A stretch of DNA of 59,245 nt, taken from assembly GCA_028724585.1 (NCBI GenBank), contig JAQYCQ010000027.1:1-59245 (forward strand), in the 5' to 3' direction. This document shows, piece by piece, positions 1 through 7,279 of the stretch (positions are counted from its first letter, which is position 1; each line of letters starts with the position of its first letter). The stretch comes from Bacillota bacterium (lineage in GTDB: Bacteria > Bacillota > Clostridia > Peptostreptococcales > Anaerovoracaceae). The notes under the pieces were generated by a model. It did not search any database. It saw nothing but the letters and a program-made list of their open reading frames with translations, and was not told the origin of the DNA. Position numbers and translations under genes: made by a program.

Positions 1-34
1 GGCTGTCGTTTTCCGTTCTTCTTAAGCTGCTCAT
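1..34 (-). CDS. start of a gene running off the left edge (partial)
   Basis: On the minus strand a GGAGG box stands seven bases before an ATG, and the frame stays open for the eleven codons that remain, beginning MSSLRRTEND. Too little is present to name a product. It lies downstream of the amidase gene in the same direction, so it may belong to the same transcription unit. Confidence 0.4.
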   Translation of the reverse strand, partial: MSSLRRTENDS

Positions 35-129
35 TTTGTATCCTCCATAGTCATGATCCGGAGAAGGTCGTATTGGCTTCCCCTGATTATTTTATTGGAA
101 TTATGGCAGCGTTTGAATGTACGTGTTAT

Positions 130-786
130 TTACCGTTTACGCTGGAATGCGTAAACACGTGTTGTATACTTCTTTGAGCTGGACTGTCTGCGATCTGGTC
201 TCCAGAGAACATGTTTCCTGTTTGAAGTGTGCTGGTCTATAAGATCACCGCTGCCTTCGCCGCTGTATGTTGATGAACCATTATTTACAACGTAGATCGC
301 AGCATGATTCATAGTGCCATCACCATCCCAGTCATAGAATATTACTGTTCTTCCTGCATTTGTGGAAACCAGATTGGCGCTGTTATTTGTATATGGATAA
401 GATAAATATGGATCAGGAGTTCCATTCAATGTCGATGACCCTAGTTTCCAGGCACGGCCTGTATCTCTTACATAGTTTTTAAAAGACTCTGCTACAGTCC
501 ATGCTGTACTGTCATGACGGGTAGGTGTGTTTACGCTGTATGTGACATATGACCTCCATGTACTGTCCTGAGACAGACCACCTGTATAAAAACACTGTGA
601 TACAAAATTTGTACAGTCATTACTATAATAGTTATACCCCTGACCAAGGGAATTCAACCTGTTTGGGCTAACAGCATATTTATCTGCGTAAGAAACAGCA
701 CTACTATTGGAATATGCAAAAACAGATCCCGTAAATATCAGTTGAAAAATGATCAAGACTGATATTATCAATGTGAATTTTTTCAA
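130..786 (-). CDS. secreted amidase-domain protein
   Basis: The product starts with a typical signal peptide (lysines, then a hydrophobic stretch ending SVFA) and is probably exported. The mature part looks like the putative amidase domain family (Amidase_6 type): it has a conserved NDCTNFVSQ block with a likely catalytic Cys, and a later MNHAAIYV block with a candidate His. Such proteins are presumed to act on cell wall peptides or other amides; the exact substrate cannot be read here. An upstream GTG overlaps the AGGAGG ribosome binding site, so the TTG eight bases after the box, giving MKKFTLII, is the better start. It lies directly downstream of an ECF sigma/anti-sigma pair, which suggests an envelope-stress link. 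The AT-rich composition differs from most of the window. Confidence 0.75.
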   Translation of the reverse strand: MKKFTLIISVLIIFQLIFTGSVFAYSNSSAVSYADKYAVSPNRLNSLGQGYNYYSNDCTNFVSQCFYTGGLSQDSTWRSYVTYSVNTPTRHDSTAWTVAESFKNYVRDTGRAWKLGSSTLNGTPDPYLSYPYTNNSANLVSTNAGRTVIFYDWDGDGTMNHAAIYVVNNGSSTYSGEGSGDLIDQHTSNRKHVLWRPDRRQSSSKKYTTRVYAFQRKR

Positions 787-814
787 ACCAAACACCTCCT
801 AACTTTACAAATAA

Positions 815-823
815 AATATAGCA
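815..823 (-). promoter_or_regulatory. candidate extended -10 promoter for the amidase gene
   Basis: On the minus strand TGCTATATT fits an extended -10 element (TG, one base, then TATATT). It lies about 30 bases upstream of the TTG start. No good -35 box is visible, as is common for extended -10 promoters. The amidase may therefore be transcribed separately from the sigma operon. Confidence 0.35.
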
Positions 824-859
824 ACGGAATTCCTTATATTAACATTATAATAACCGACA

Positions 860-1162
860 TCATAGAAAATAATGAGAAATGGCAATTGTTCCTATAATGA
901 TAATCACACATACAACTGCAGTACGAAGTAAAATTTTTGACAACTGTTTTTTTAAAATAATAAAGGGACCTATATCATTCATATGGTTGTTATAAGTATC
1001 TGGTATTTCCACAGTAGATTTCATATCTTCCATTATTTTGTTACATTTCTCGCAGTTTTTTATATGATCATTTACAAAATCTACTGATGCTTTACTAGCA
1101 ACTTGATCTACACACAATGGCAATAAATCTTTTACAATATCACAGTCACGATTCACTTTCAT
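860..1162 (-). CDS. zinc-finger anti-sigma factor, membrane-anchored
   Basis: This is a 100-residue protein. The N-terminal half has the anti-sigma zinc-finger pattern: CDIVKDLLPLCVD, then HIKNCEKC, giving the His-x3-Cys-x2-Cys set typical of zf-HC2 proteins. A single strongly hydrophobic segment at about residues 78-97 would anchor it in the membrane. It follows the ECF sigma gene with a 17-base overlap, so the pair is translationally coupled. Its expected role is to hold the sigma factor inactive until an envelope signal releases it. The ATG at 1162 sits only one base after the GAGGAG box. The GTG two codons later (1156), giving MNRDCDIVK, has better spacing and may be the real start. Confidence 0.8.
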   Translation of the reverse strand: MKVNRDCDIVKDLLPLCVDQVASKASVDFVNDHIKNCEKCNKIMEDMKSTVEIPDTYNNHMNDIGPFIILKKQLSKILLRTAVVCVIIIIGTIAISHYFL

Positions 1163-1643
1163 TCTCCTCTATATATTTTTGTATCTGAAGTTTAGCTCTA
1201 TAATAAATAAGCCTAGCCCAGTTACTGCTTTTCTCGAAGACATTTCCTATCTGACTGAAGTTCAGTTCTCCAAAGACACGCAGGTAAAAAACTTCTTTAT
1301 ATGGCTCTCTCATACCATGAATGAACTGATGTATTTTTAATACTTTTTCCTTATCAGCAATTACCTGTACAAAGTCAACAGATTCTTTATCTTCCAGATT
1401 TTTATCAAGTTCCTGTTTAACAAACTTTTTGCTTTTTCTATACCTGCTCGTAAATGTATTGCGCGCTATAGCAAAAAGCCACGCGCGTATATCTTTACTG
1501 CCATCGAAGGAATCTGCCGACGCTATAGCTTTCACAAATGTCTCTTGAGCTATCTCTTCCGCTTCATAATGAGACTTGGTTAATGCAAGAGCAAATCTGT
1601 AAATGTCCTTATAATACTCATTGAATATTTTTGCAGCGTCCAT
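1146..1643 (-). CDS. ECF-family RNA polymerase sigma factor
   Basis: At 165 residues it has the size of an ECF sigma factor with regions 2 and 4 only. Region 2 is seen in YYKDIYRFALALTKSH and EAEEIAQETFVKAI, followed by AWLFAIARNTF. Region 4 is seen in PYKEVFYLRVFGELNFSQIG and a helix-turn-helix ending in a basic tail. It directs RNA polymerase to a small regulon and is expected to be held by the anti-sigma factor encoded just downstream. The start has a strong AGGGGGAATC ribosome binding site. A sequence that fits an ECF promoter lies immediately upstream, pointing to autoregulation. Confidence 0.9.
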   Translation of the reverse strand: MDAAKIFNEYYKDIYRFALALTKSHYEAEEIAQETFVKAIASADSFDGSKDIRAWLFAIARNTFTSRYRKSKKFVKQELDKNLEDKESVDFVQVIADKEKVLKIHQFIHGMREPYKEVFYLRVFGELNFSQIGNVFEKSSNWARLIYYRAKLQIQKYIEENESES

Positions 1644-1664
1644 CTGATTCCCCCTTTCATTATA

Positions 1665-1692
1665 TAAACGCGCGAACTCGCAAAATGTTACA
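1665..1692 (-). promoter_or_regulatory. likely ECF-type autoregulatory promoter of the sigma gene
   Basis: On the minus strand TGTAAC (rc of 1687-1692) is separated by exactly 16 bases from CGTTTA (rc of 1665-1670). This is the ECF promoter layout, an AAC-containing -35 and a CGT-containing -10. It would start transcription about 15 bases before the sigma gene. ECF factors commonly activate their own promoters; that this one does so is inference. Confidence 0.6.
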
Positions 1693-1774
1693 ACTTTTTA
1701 AGAATTTTTTGTATTTTATTTCTGTTTTGTATATATTATGCAAATAGTATACTATAATTATTCCTGCATTTTGC

Positions 1775-1804
1775 AAAAAAACCGGCTCCCGTAATGGGAA
1801 CCGG
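1775..1804 (-). terminator. terminator downstream of alr
   Basis: Read on the minus strand, CCGGTTCCC, a five-base loop and GGGAGCCGG form a nine-pair stem with one mismatch. A run of T follows, as in an intrinsic terminator. It lies 25 bases after the alanine racemase stop. Confidence 0.85.
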
Positions 1805-1828
1805 ACGTGGTTAACATTTATTGATATT

Positions 1829-3016
1829 TTATCTTTCCAGATAATCTATGCAGTTGACCAGCTTTCCATCCTGGAAATAGTAGCGTGGAACACGTCTGCT
1901 TACAGCGCATACGACTTCGTAGCCGATAGTGTTGTATCTTCCTGCAATCTCGTCAGCAGAGATGTATTCGTCTCCTGACGCGCCGAGCAGTACTACCTCG
2001 TCGCCGACCTTAACATCATCGAAGCCGGTGAGGTCTATCATGCACTGGTCCATGCAGATATTGCCGCGGACCGGAACTCTCCTGCCCTTGTAAAGAACTT
2101 CAGCGACTGCTGACTGCGCCCTTGTGTAGCCGTCAGCATAGCCGATAGCGAGAGTGGCGATCTGGTCGCCGGCGTGGCCTGTGTACTTGCCGCCGTAGCC
2201 GATCTGCCTGTCCTCTTCCAGAGTCTTGATATGAGTGACTCTTGTCTTCCAGGTCATTACCGGCTTGATAGGGAGATTTTCAGGAAGCACTTCGGCTGAC
2301 GGGTAGATTCCGTACTGGATGATGCCAGGCCTTACCATGTCACAGTAAGTCTCAGGCAGCTCCATGATAGCCGCGCTGTTTGAAGTATGCTTGAGCCTGA
2401 AAGTGATGCCCTTTGCTGCCAGCATATCTACGAACTTACAGTACTTGTCCCACTGCCTGTGAGCCCAGAATTTGTCTGCTTCGTCAGCTCTGGCGTAGTG
2501 AGTGAAGATTCCTTCCAGGTCCAGTCCAGGCAGCTTTGAGATCTTCTCTACCTCTTCAGCGCCCTTTTCATCAGGCATGAAGCCTATCCTTGTCATTCCT
2601 GTATCTACAGCGATGTGGCACTTAGCTGTCTTTCCCAGCTTTACAGCTGTATCAGAAAGGATCTCTGCCTTTTCATAAGAAGTGATGGCGTGCTGGAGAT
2701 TGGCGTTTATAGAAACTTCCTCGCTGCCGTAAGGCATATTGCCCAGAACGAGAACGTCCACGTCCTCAGGGATGAATCTCCTGAGCTCGAGAGCTTCGTT
2801 GAGTGAAGAAACCGCGAACTGGTCAGCTCCGTTATCCAGGAAAGTCTGCGCGACACCCTCTACACCGTTGCCCTCGGCATTGGCCTTGACTACGGCGCAG
2901 TAACGGTGGTTTCCGATCTTTTCTTTAATAGTCCTGATATTGTATGCCAGAGCGTCGAGATCTACCTCGACCCACTTAGCTTCATTACTGAGTCGCTTGC
3001 TGAAATCGTTTTCCAT
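1829..3016 (-). CDS. alr: alanine racemase
   Basis: This is a PLP enzyme interconverting L- and D-alanine, which supplies D-Ala for peptidoglycan. The fold-type III pattern is complete: PLP lysine K44 in AVVKANAEGNG, S214 in HTSNSAA, R229 in MVRPGI, catalytic Y274 in IGYGGKY, IGYADGY at 291-297, GNICMDQ near 320 and Y366 in IGYEVVC. Length (395) is normal. One feature is odd: the usual KANAYGHG after the PLP lysine reads KANAEGNG here. This replaces a Tyr that binds the PLP phosphate in characterised alanine racemases with Glu48, and a His with Asn50. The overall family is certain, but substrate preference could differ (serine or another amino acid). It follows the acyl-CoA dehydrogenase gene, from which a hairpin separates it. 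Confidence 0.88.
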   Translation of the reverse strand: MENDFSKRLSNEAKWVEVDLDALAYNIRTIKEKIGNHRYCAVVKANAEGNGVEGVAQTFLDNGADQFAVSSLNEALELRRFIPEDVDVLVLGNMPYGSEEVSINANLQHAITSYEKAEILSDTAVKLGKTAKCHIAVDTGMTRIGFMPDEKGAEEVEKISKLPGLDLEGIFTHYARADEADKFWAHRQWDKYCKFVDMLAAKGITFRLKHTSNSAAIMELPETYCDMVRPGIIQYGIYPSAEVLPENLPIKPVMTWKTRVTHIKTLEEDRQIGYGGKYTGHAGDQIATLAIGYADGYTRAQSAVAEVLYKGRRVPVRGNICMDQCMIDLTGFDDVKVGDEVVLLGASGDEYISADEIAGRYNTIGYEVVCAVSRRVPRYYFQDGKLVNCIDYLER

Positions 3017-3061
3017 TTAAGTATTTCCTGTCTTTCTGTGTCAAATGTGTAAAATAAGTAA

Positions 3062-3084
3062 AGCGGGAGATCGGCTCTCCCGCT
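3062..3084 (-). terminator. hairpin between bcd-like gene and alr
   Basis: AGCGGGAGA and TCTCCCGCT form a nine-pair stem with a five-base loop. On the minus strand it is followed by a broken T-rich tract, so it may be a weak or partial terminator after the acyl-CoA dehydrogenase gene. Confidence 0.6.
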
Positions 3085-3129
3085 CTACATATTAATTTTG
3101 ATCTTCTCTTTTGTAAAGTGTATTGAGCT

Positions 3130-4284
3130 TTATTTCTGCGGTACGTCGAATGTGCAGGACGCGATCACCATCTGCTGTACTTCGTTTGTGCCCTCGTAGA
3201 TCTCTGTGATCTTGGCGTCTCTGTACATACGCTCTACAGGCTTCTCTGTCATATAGCCGTAGCCGCCGTGATACTGGATGGACTGTCTTGTAAGATCGAC
3301 AGCTGCGCGTGAAGCAGCGTATTTAGCCATAGCAGCGGCTTCCTTGTAAGGAAGGCCCTGATCCTTGTAGTTGGCAGCTCTGTAAACGAGCAGCCTTGCT
3401 GAATCCAGCTGTACCTTTGTCTTGGCAACTTCAAATCTCAGAGTATCGAGTTTGCCCAGCTTTACGCCGAACTGCTCTCTCTCCATCATGTAGCTGCACA
3501 TGAGGTCGAATGCTTCCTGTGCTATGCCCAGAGACTGAGCGCCTACACCGATCCTGCCGCCGTCGAGAGTATCCATGGCGATCCAGAAGCCCTGGCCAGG
3601 CTTGCCCAGCAGATTTTCCTTAGGGATCTTTACGTTCTCGAAGTGCATCTCGGCAGTCTGTGATGCTCTGATACCCATCTTCTGCTCTATCTTGCCGGCT
3701 GATACGCCTTCCCAGTCAGCGTCTACGATGAAAGCTGTGATGCCGTTCTTTACGCCCTGGCTTCTGTCAGTCATGGCGAAAACGATCAGAGTCTTTGAGA
3801 TTCCGCCGTTTGTGATGAACTTCTTGTCACCGTTGAGCAGCCAGTAGTCACCCTTGTCGACAGCCTCAGTCTTCTGTCTTGAAGCGTCTGTACCGGCATC
3901 CTTCTCTGTCAGACAGAAGGATCCCAGCTTTTTGCCTGAAAGCAGATCCGGCAGGTACTTTTTCTTCTGTTCCTCAGTACCGAACTTATATATAGGTCCG
4001 CCTACCAGTGAGTTGTTTGCAGAAAGGATGATGGCGTGGGAAGCGTCCTTCTTGGCTATCTCCTCAACGCATGCTACATATGAAACGTAGTCTGTGCCCT
4101 GTCCGCCGTATTCCTTTGGGAAAGGCATGCCGAGGAAACCGAGTTCAGCCATTCTGTCTACATTCTCAAATGGGAATTCACCTTTTTTGTCGAGTTCAGC
4201 AGCGACCGGCTCTATGTATTCTTTTGCGAATGCGGCAGCCTTGTCTTTCCATGCCTGCTGTTCTGCAGTCAGTGTAAAATCCAT
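3130..4284 (-). CDS. acyl-CoA dehydrogenase (butyryl-CoA dehydrogenase type)
   Basis: This is a flavin enzyme that forms or reduces the alpha-beta double bond of acyl-CoA. At 384 residues it has the normal three-domain layout. Family signatures are CLTEKDAGTDAS near residue 130, KKFITNGG near 160, the FAD/substrate segment QFGVKLGKLD, and IYEGTNEVQ with the catalytic base Glu364. The sequence is close to short-chain butyryl-CoA dehydrogenases of clostridia. No etfA/etfB, crotonase or thiolase gene lies nearby, so the electron partner must be encoded elsewhere. A GGAGG box precedes the ATG. Chain-length preference cannot be fixed from sequence alone. Confidence 0.88.
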   Translation of the reverse strand: MDFTLTAEQQAWKDKAAAFAKEYIEPVAAELDKKGEFPFENVDRMAELGFLGMPFPKEYGGQGTDYVSYVACVEEIAKKDASHAIILSANNSLVGGPIYKFGTEEQKKKYLPDLLSGKKLGSFCLTEKDAGTDASRQKTEAVDKGDYWLLNGDKKFITNGGISKTLIVFAMTDRSQGVKNGITAFIVDADWEGVSAGKIEQKMGIRASQTAEMHFENVKIPKENLLGKPGQGFWIAMDTLDGGRIGVGAQSLGIAQEAFDLMCSYMMEREQFGVKLGKLDTLRFEVAKTKVQLDSARLLVYRAANYKDQGLPYKEAAAMAKYAASRAAVDLTRQSIQYHGGYGYMTEKPVERMYRDAKITEIYEGTNEVQQMVIASCTFDVPQK

Positions 4285-4433
4285 AATAAACCTCCAGATC
4301 TGAAATATGATTAATAAAGATATATCGTTTGCATACGTTACAATTTTATCATTTTTTCCCTGTCTTCTCTACATTGTGTGTCAAAATATCGATGTATACA
4401 GGGAAAATACTACTTTTTGGTCCATCTGCTCCC

Positions 4434-4448
4434 GTCAGCTCCGCTGAC
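4434..4448. repeat. mini inverted repeat (GTCAGC-TCC-GCTGAC)
   Basis: A perfect six-pair arm surrounds a TCC centre, in the spacer upstream of the acyl-CoA dehydrogenase gene. It is a member of the dispersed family described in the findings. Confidence 0.7.
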
Positions 4449-4450
4449 AG

Positions 4451-4647
4451 AAAAACATTTCACATGCTCTCTCACGCTCTGGCGACGCCGGCCTGTTGTT
4501 TGACGAAATCATGTGAAAGTGTTTTTCTCATACCGAGTCCGCAAAATATGTATTCGAAAAACATTTCACATGCTTTCTCACGCTCTGGCGGCGCCGGTCT
4601 GATGTCTGAAGAGATCATATGAAGTATTTTTCTCATACCGAGTCCGC
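4451..4647. repeat. two tandem copies of a ~92-bp inverted-repeat element
   Basis: Copies span 4451-4542 and 4557-4647 (period 106). Each begins AAAAACATTTCACATG and closes with a near-complement of that arm (CATGTGAAAGTGTTTTT in the first copy, a decayed form in the second). Both have CACGCTCTGGCG in the loop region and CTCATACCGAGTCCGC as the right flank. The element lies between the 3' end of the MBOAT gene and the promoter region of the acyl-CoA dehydrogenase gene. No convincing ORF occupies it. Confidence 0.75.
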
Positions 4648-4653
4648 CGAACG

Positions 4654-6120
4654 TCAGAATCCGAAATACAGGAATACCGACACTCCCGTCAGCGAGGTTA
4701 TCGACCAGAAAAGGAAGGCCGCCGAAACAGCGGCACGTCCCGCTGTCGGCCTGAACTCTATCTCGCTGAGATTTCTGAAGTTGAGCACTATGATCAGAGC
4801 GGCGGCAAGGAAGCACCACATGTTGAAGCCCCAGATATTAGACGACAGCAGCTCGAATATGCCGACGTGAGCGTCCAGGAAATTGAGCTCGCTGAGATTG
4901 AAGCAGCCGGTAAGCTCTCCGCGGACGGTGAAGTCGTTCATCAATACCATCTTCTTTATCATCAGGGCGGCCTGGGAAAAGCTGTCGGCCCTGAAAAGGA
5001 TCCAGAGCAGGTTGACCAGCAGGAAGGTAGACAGCCACTGGAAAGCCTTGTTCATCTTGTCGCGCTGCTTTTTAAACGCCCTGTCGAAGCAGTTGAAGGC
5101 GCCGTGGATAAGTCCCCATGCTATAAAAGTCCAGTCGGCCCCGTGCCAGATCCCGCTGACCAGGAAGACGGCCATGATATTGAAATATGTCCTGGGCTTG
5201 CTGCAGTAGCTTCCACCCAGCGGAAAATATATGTACTGGCGCAGGAACCTGGTCAGAGTCAGGTGCCACCTGCCCCAGAAATCCTGGATAGAAAGCGCCT
5301 TGTAAGGCGAATCGAAGTTCCATGGCAGCTCTATGTTCAGCATGCGGCCGAGTCCGTTGGCCATGTCGCAGTAACCGCTGAAGTCGAAGTAGAGCTGAAA
5401 TGTGTAGCAGAATGACACAAGTATCGCTTCCATCGACGACAGTGTATCCACCGTACCGTATCCCCAGGTCACAGCCCTGCCGAATGTATCAGCGATCAGC
5501 ACCTTCTTAAAAAGGCCGACCGAAAATATATAGATTCCGCGAGCCATATTCTCCATATTGAGTTTTCTCTTTGAACGGTCGCGGAACTGCGGTATGACCT
5601 CGCTGTGAAGTACGATAGGGCCGGCTATCAGCTGCGGGAAAAATACCACGAAGAGAGCGTATTCTATAAAGCCGTAGTCTCTGGTCTCTCCCCTGTAGGA
5701 GTCCACCAGATAGGATATCTGCTGGAAGGTAAAGAAGCTGATGCCCAGAGGCAACATGATGTGCCTGAGATTGAATGACGTATCGAAGGCCGCGTTCACG
5801 TTCTTTATGAAGAAATCGTAGTATTTATAATAGAATATCGCCCCGACATCACCGGCAAGGCCTATGATGAGCACCGCTTTTCTCAGCGCCGTGCGGCTTT
5901 CCGGCAGCCGGCTCAGTATTCTGGACAGCAGATAGTTGAGGACTATGCTGGTGCAGATGATGACCAGATATTTAGGGTTGTAGTATCCGTAAAACCAGAG
6001 CGACATGCCTATCAGGTAAACTTCCGCAGCCTTATATCTCCCGAAATGGTTCAGCGCGAAAAAGCCCAGGATCACCAGAGGCATAAAGAGAAATATGAAG
6101 ATGTATGAGTTAAACAGCAT
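4654..6120 (-). CDS. MBOAT-family membrane O-acyltransferase (AlgI/PatA type)
   Basis: This is a polytopic membrane protein of 488 residues with about ten hydrophobic segments. The family signatures are PQLIAGPIV, the FDFSGYCDMANG block, WHLTLTRFLRQYIYFPLGG, and SGIWHGADWTFIAWGLIHG with the conserved His. AlgI/PatA proteins move an acyl group, usually acetyl, across the membrane for transfer to an extracytoplasmic polymer. The SGNH-type gene ends three bases upstream, so the two form an operon and probably a working pair. The acceptor polymer (peptidoglycan, capsule or teichoic acid) is not shown by the sequence. Confidence 0.88.
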   Translation of the reverse strand: MLFNSYIFIFLFMPLVILGFFALNHFGRYKAAEVYLIGMSLWFYGYYNPKYLVIICTSIVLNYLLSRILSRLPESRTALRKAVLIIGLAGDVGAIFYYKYYDFFIKNVNAAFDTSFNLRHIMLPLGISFFTFQQISYLVDSYRGETRDYGFIEYALFVVFFPQLIAGPIVLHSEVIPQFRDRSKRKLNMENMARGIYIFSVGLFKKVLIADTFGRAVTWGYGTVDTLSSMEAILVSFCYTFQLYFDFSGYCDMANGLGRMLNIELPWNFDSPYKALSIQDFWGRWHLTLTRFLRQYIYFPLGGSYCSKPRTYFNIMAVFLVSGIWHGADWTFIAWGLIHGAFNCFDRAFKKQRDKMNKAFQWLSTFLLVNLLWILFRADSFSQAALMIKKMVLMNDFTVRGELTGCFNLSELNFLDAHVGIFELLSSNIWGFNMWCFLAAALIIVLNFRNLSEIEFRPTAGRAAVSAAFLFWSITSLTGVSVFLYFGF

Positions 6121-6122
6121 AT

Positions 6123-7229
6123 TCAGTTTCCCCCGTGAAGCGTGGAATAATCGTAAGAACCGTAAAAGGACCGGATATCCGACAGGTAAGCTTCCTCGTT
6201 TTCTTTAGTTATCTGGTATTCCCCTCTGCTGATCCATTCCAGGATACTGTCATTGATCCAGCTTTTAAAATGCGCCTGATCCTTGTAATTATCGAGATCG
6301 GCAGTGATATCGTACCTTGTGCAGAAAGAAAAAAGCTTGATGTTAGGGCACTTTAGCAGCATGTCTATCGCGTATTTCTCAGCGTCTATGCGCCAGTTTA
6401 TCTTATTCTCGTTATTCAGCTGATCCCAGTAGGCTATGCTGTAAGGCGGAAAGAAAAGATAAAATGTCGTTTCCGGATGCGCTTCAGCCTGGCTTATCAC
6501 ATTCTGCTCCAGATTGCCCCGGATCAGCTCTTTGTCGGAGGCAGTCAGCTTCTTTTCCTTTGCCGCGGGTTTACCCAGCTTGTAGGTACTGAACACAGCT
6601 TCGGCGCCGAAGGTGGAATCAGCCATCCAGTTAGCGTATTTGTCGAAGCTGGTCGTCTTATGTCCTTCTTTTGTATACGACAGCACTTTCAGTGTATCAT
6701 CGAAGAATACACTGAGGTTCAGCAGATATTTTATATCGTTGAAGGGATCGTCATCCGTCAGGTAAGTCGGATACTCGGCATTAGGATATACCTCGTCCTT
6801 ATCCTTGACCAGCAGGCTGTAATCCAGGCATCTCAGGACTATCTTCGGGTCATGCCCTGACTCGTACGCCCTGGTCAGGTTGTCATTGATCTCTTTATAC
6901 CGGCCTCCGGAAAAAGGCACTTTAACAGACTTTGTACCGAAAAGCCTGTCGAACTGGCTGGTCTTGAAATTTTCTGTCATCGAGGAGCCGGTTATGACCG
7001 CGTCATAATCAAAATGCCTTGTGATGCCGTCGTTCTGATAGCGCTCGTTGTCTATCGGATACTGAAGCCCCTTATATGGTCCGTGATAATGGAAAAAGGG
7101 ATCCACCATAGCATTGGCTCCGCCGATAAAGGCAAGAGCCGCCAGAAGGACTGCCAGCACTGCTGCGGTCCACCTGACGGCTGATCTGTCATTTTTACGG
7201 CCTGTTCTGTTTTTATCTAAGTTATCCAT
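6123..7229 (-). CDS. membrane-anchored SGNH-like partner of the MBOAT acyltransferase
   Basis: One N-terminal membrane segment (about residues 20-40) is followed by an extracellular domain. GSSMTEN near residues 81-87 resembles the nucleophile block of SGNH/DltD-like esterases, and DQAHFKSW near the C-terminus gives the Asp-x-x-His of the triad. Length is 368. Such proteins finish the O-acylation of an envelope polymer started by a MBOAT protein. The gene lies immediately upstream of the MBOAT gene, which fits. Annotation by database might give only 'hypothetical protein' since similarity across the family is low. Confidence 0.72.
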   Translation of the reverse strand: MDNLDKNRTGRKNDRSAVRWTAAVLAVLLAALAFIGGANAMVDPFFHYHGPYKGLQYPIDNERYQNDGITRHFDYDAVITGSSMTENFKTSQFDRLFGTKSVKVPFSGGRYKEINDNLTRAYESGHDPKIVLRCLDYSLLVKDKDEVYPNAEYPTYLTDDDPFNDIKYLLNLSVFFDDTLKVLSYTKEGHKTTSFDKYANWMADSTFGAEAVFSTYKLGKPAAKEKKLTASDKELIRGNLEQNVISQAEAHPETTFYLFFPPYSIAYWDQLNNENKINWRIDAEKYAIDMLLKCPNIKLFSFCTRYDITADLDNYKDQAHFKSWINDSILEWISRGEYQITKENEEAYLSDIRSFYGSYDYSTLHGGN

Positions 7230-7279
7230 AAAAATATCTTATCGCATCTGCCCTGTCCATCTAAGGCAGCGTTAATCTG

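Noticed and set aside
4472-4819. 115-codon minus-strand frame over the tandem repeat and the MBOAT 3' end
   Set aside because: It overlaps a conserved gene in another frame and the repeated peptide (GLGMRK) only reflects the duplicated DNA element.
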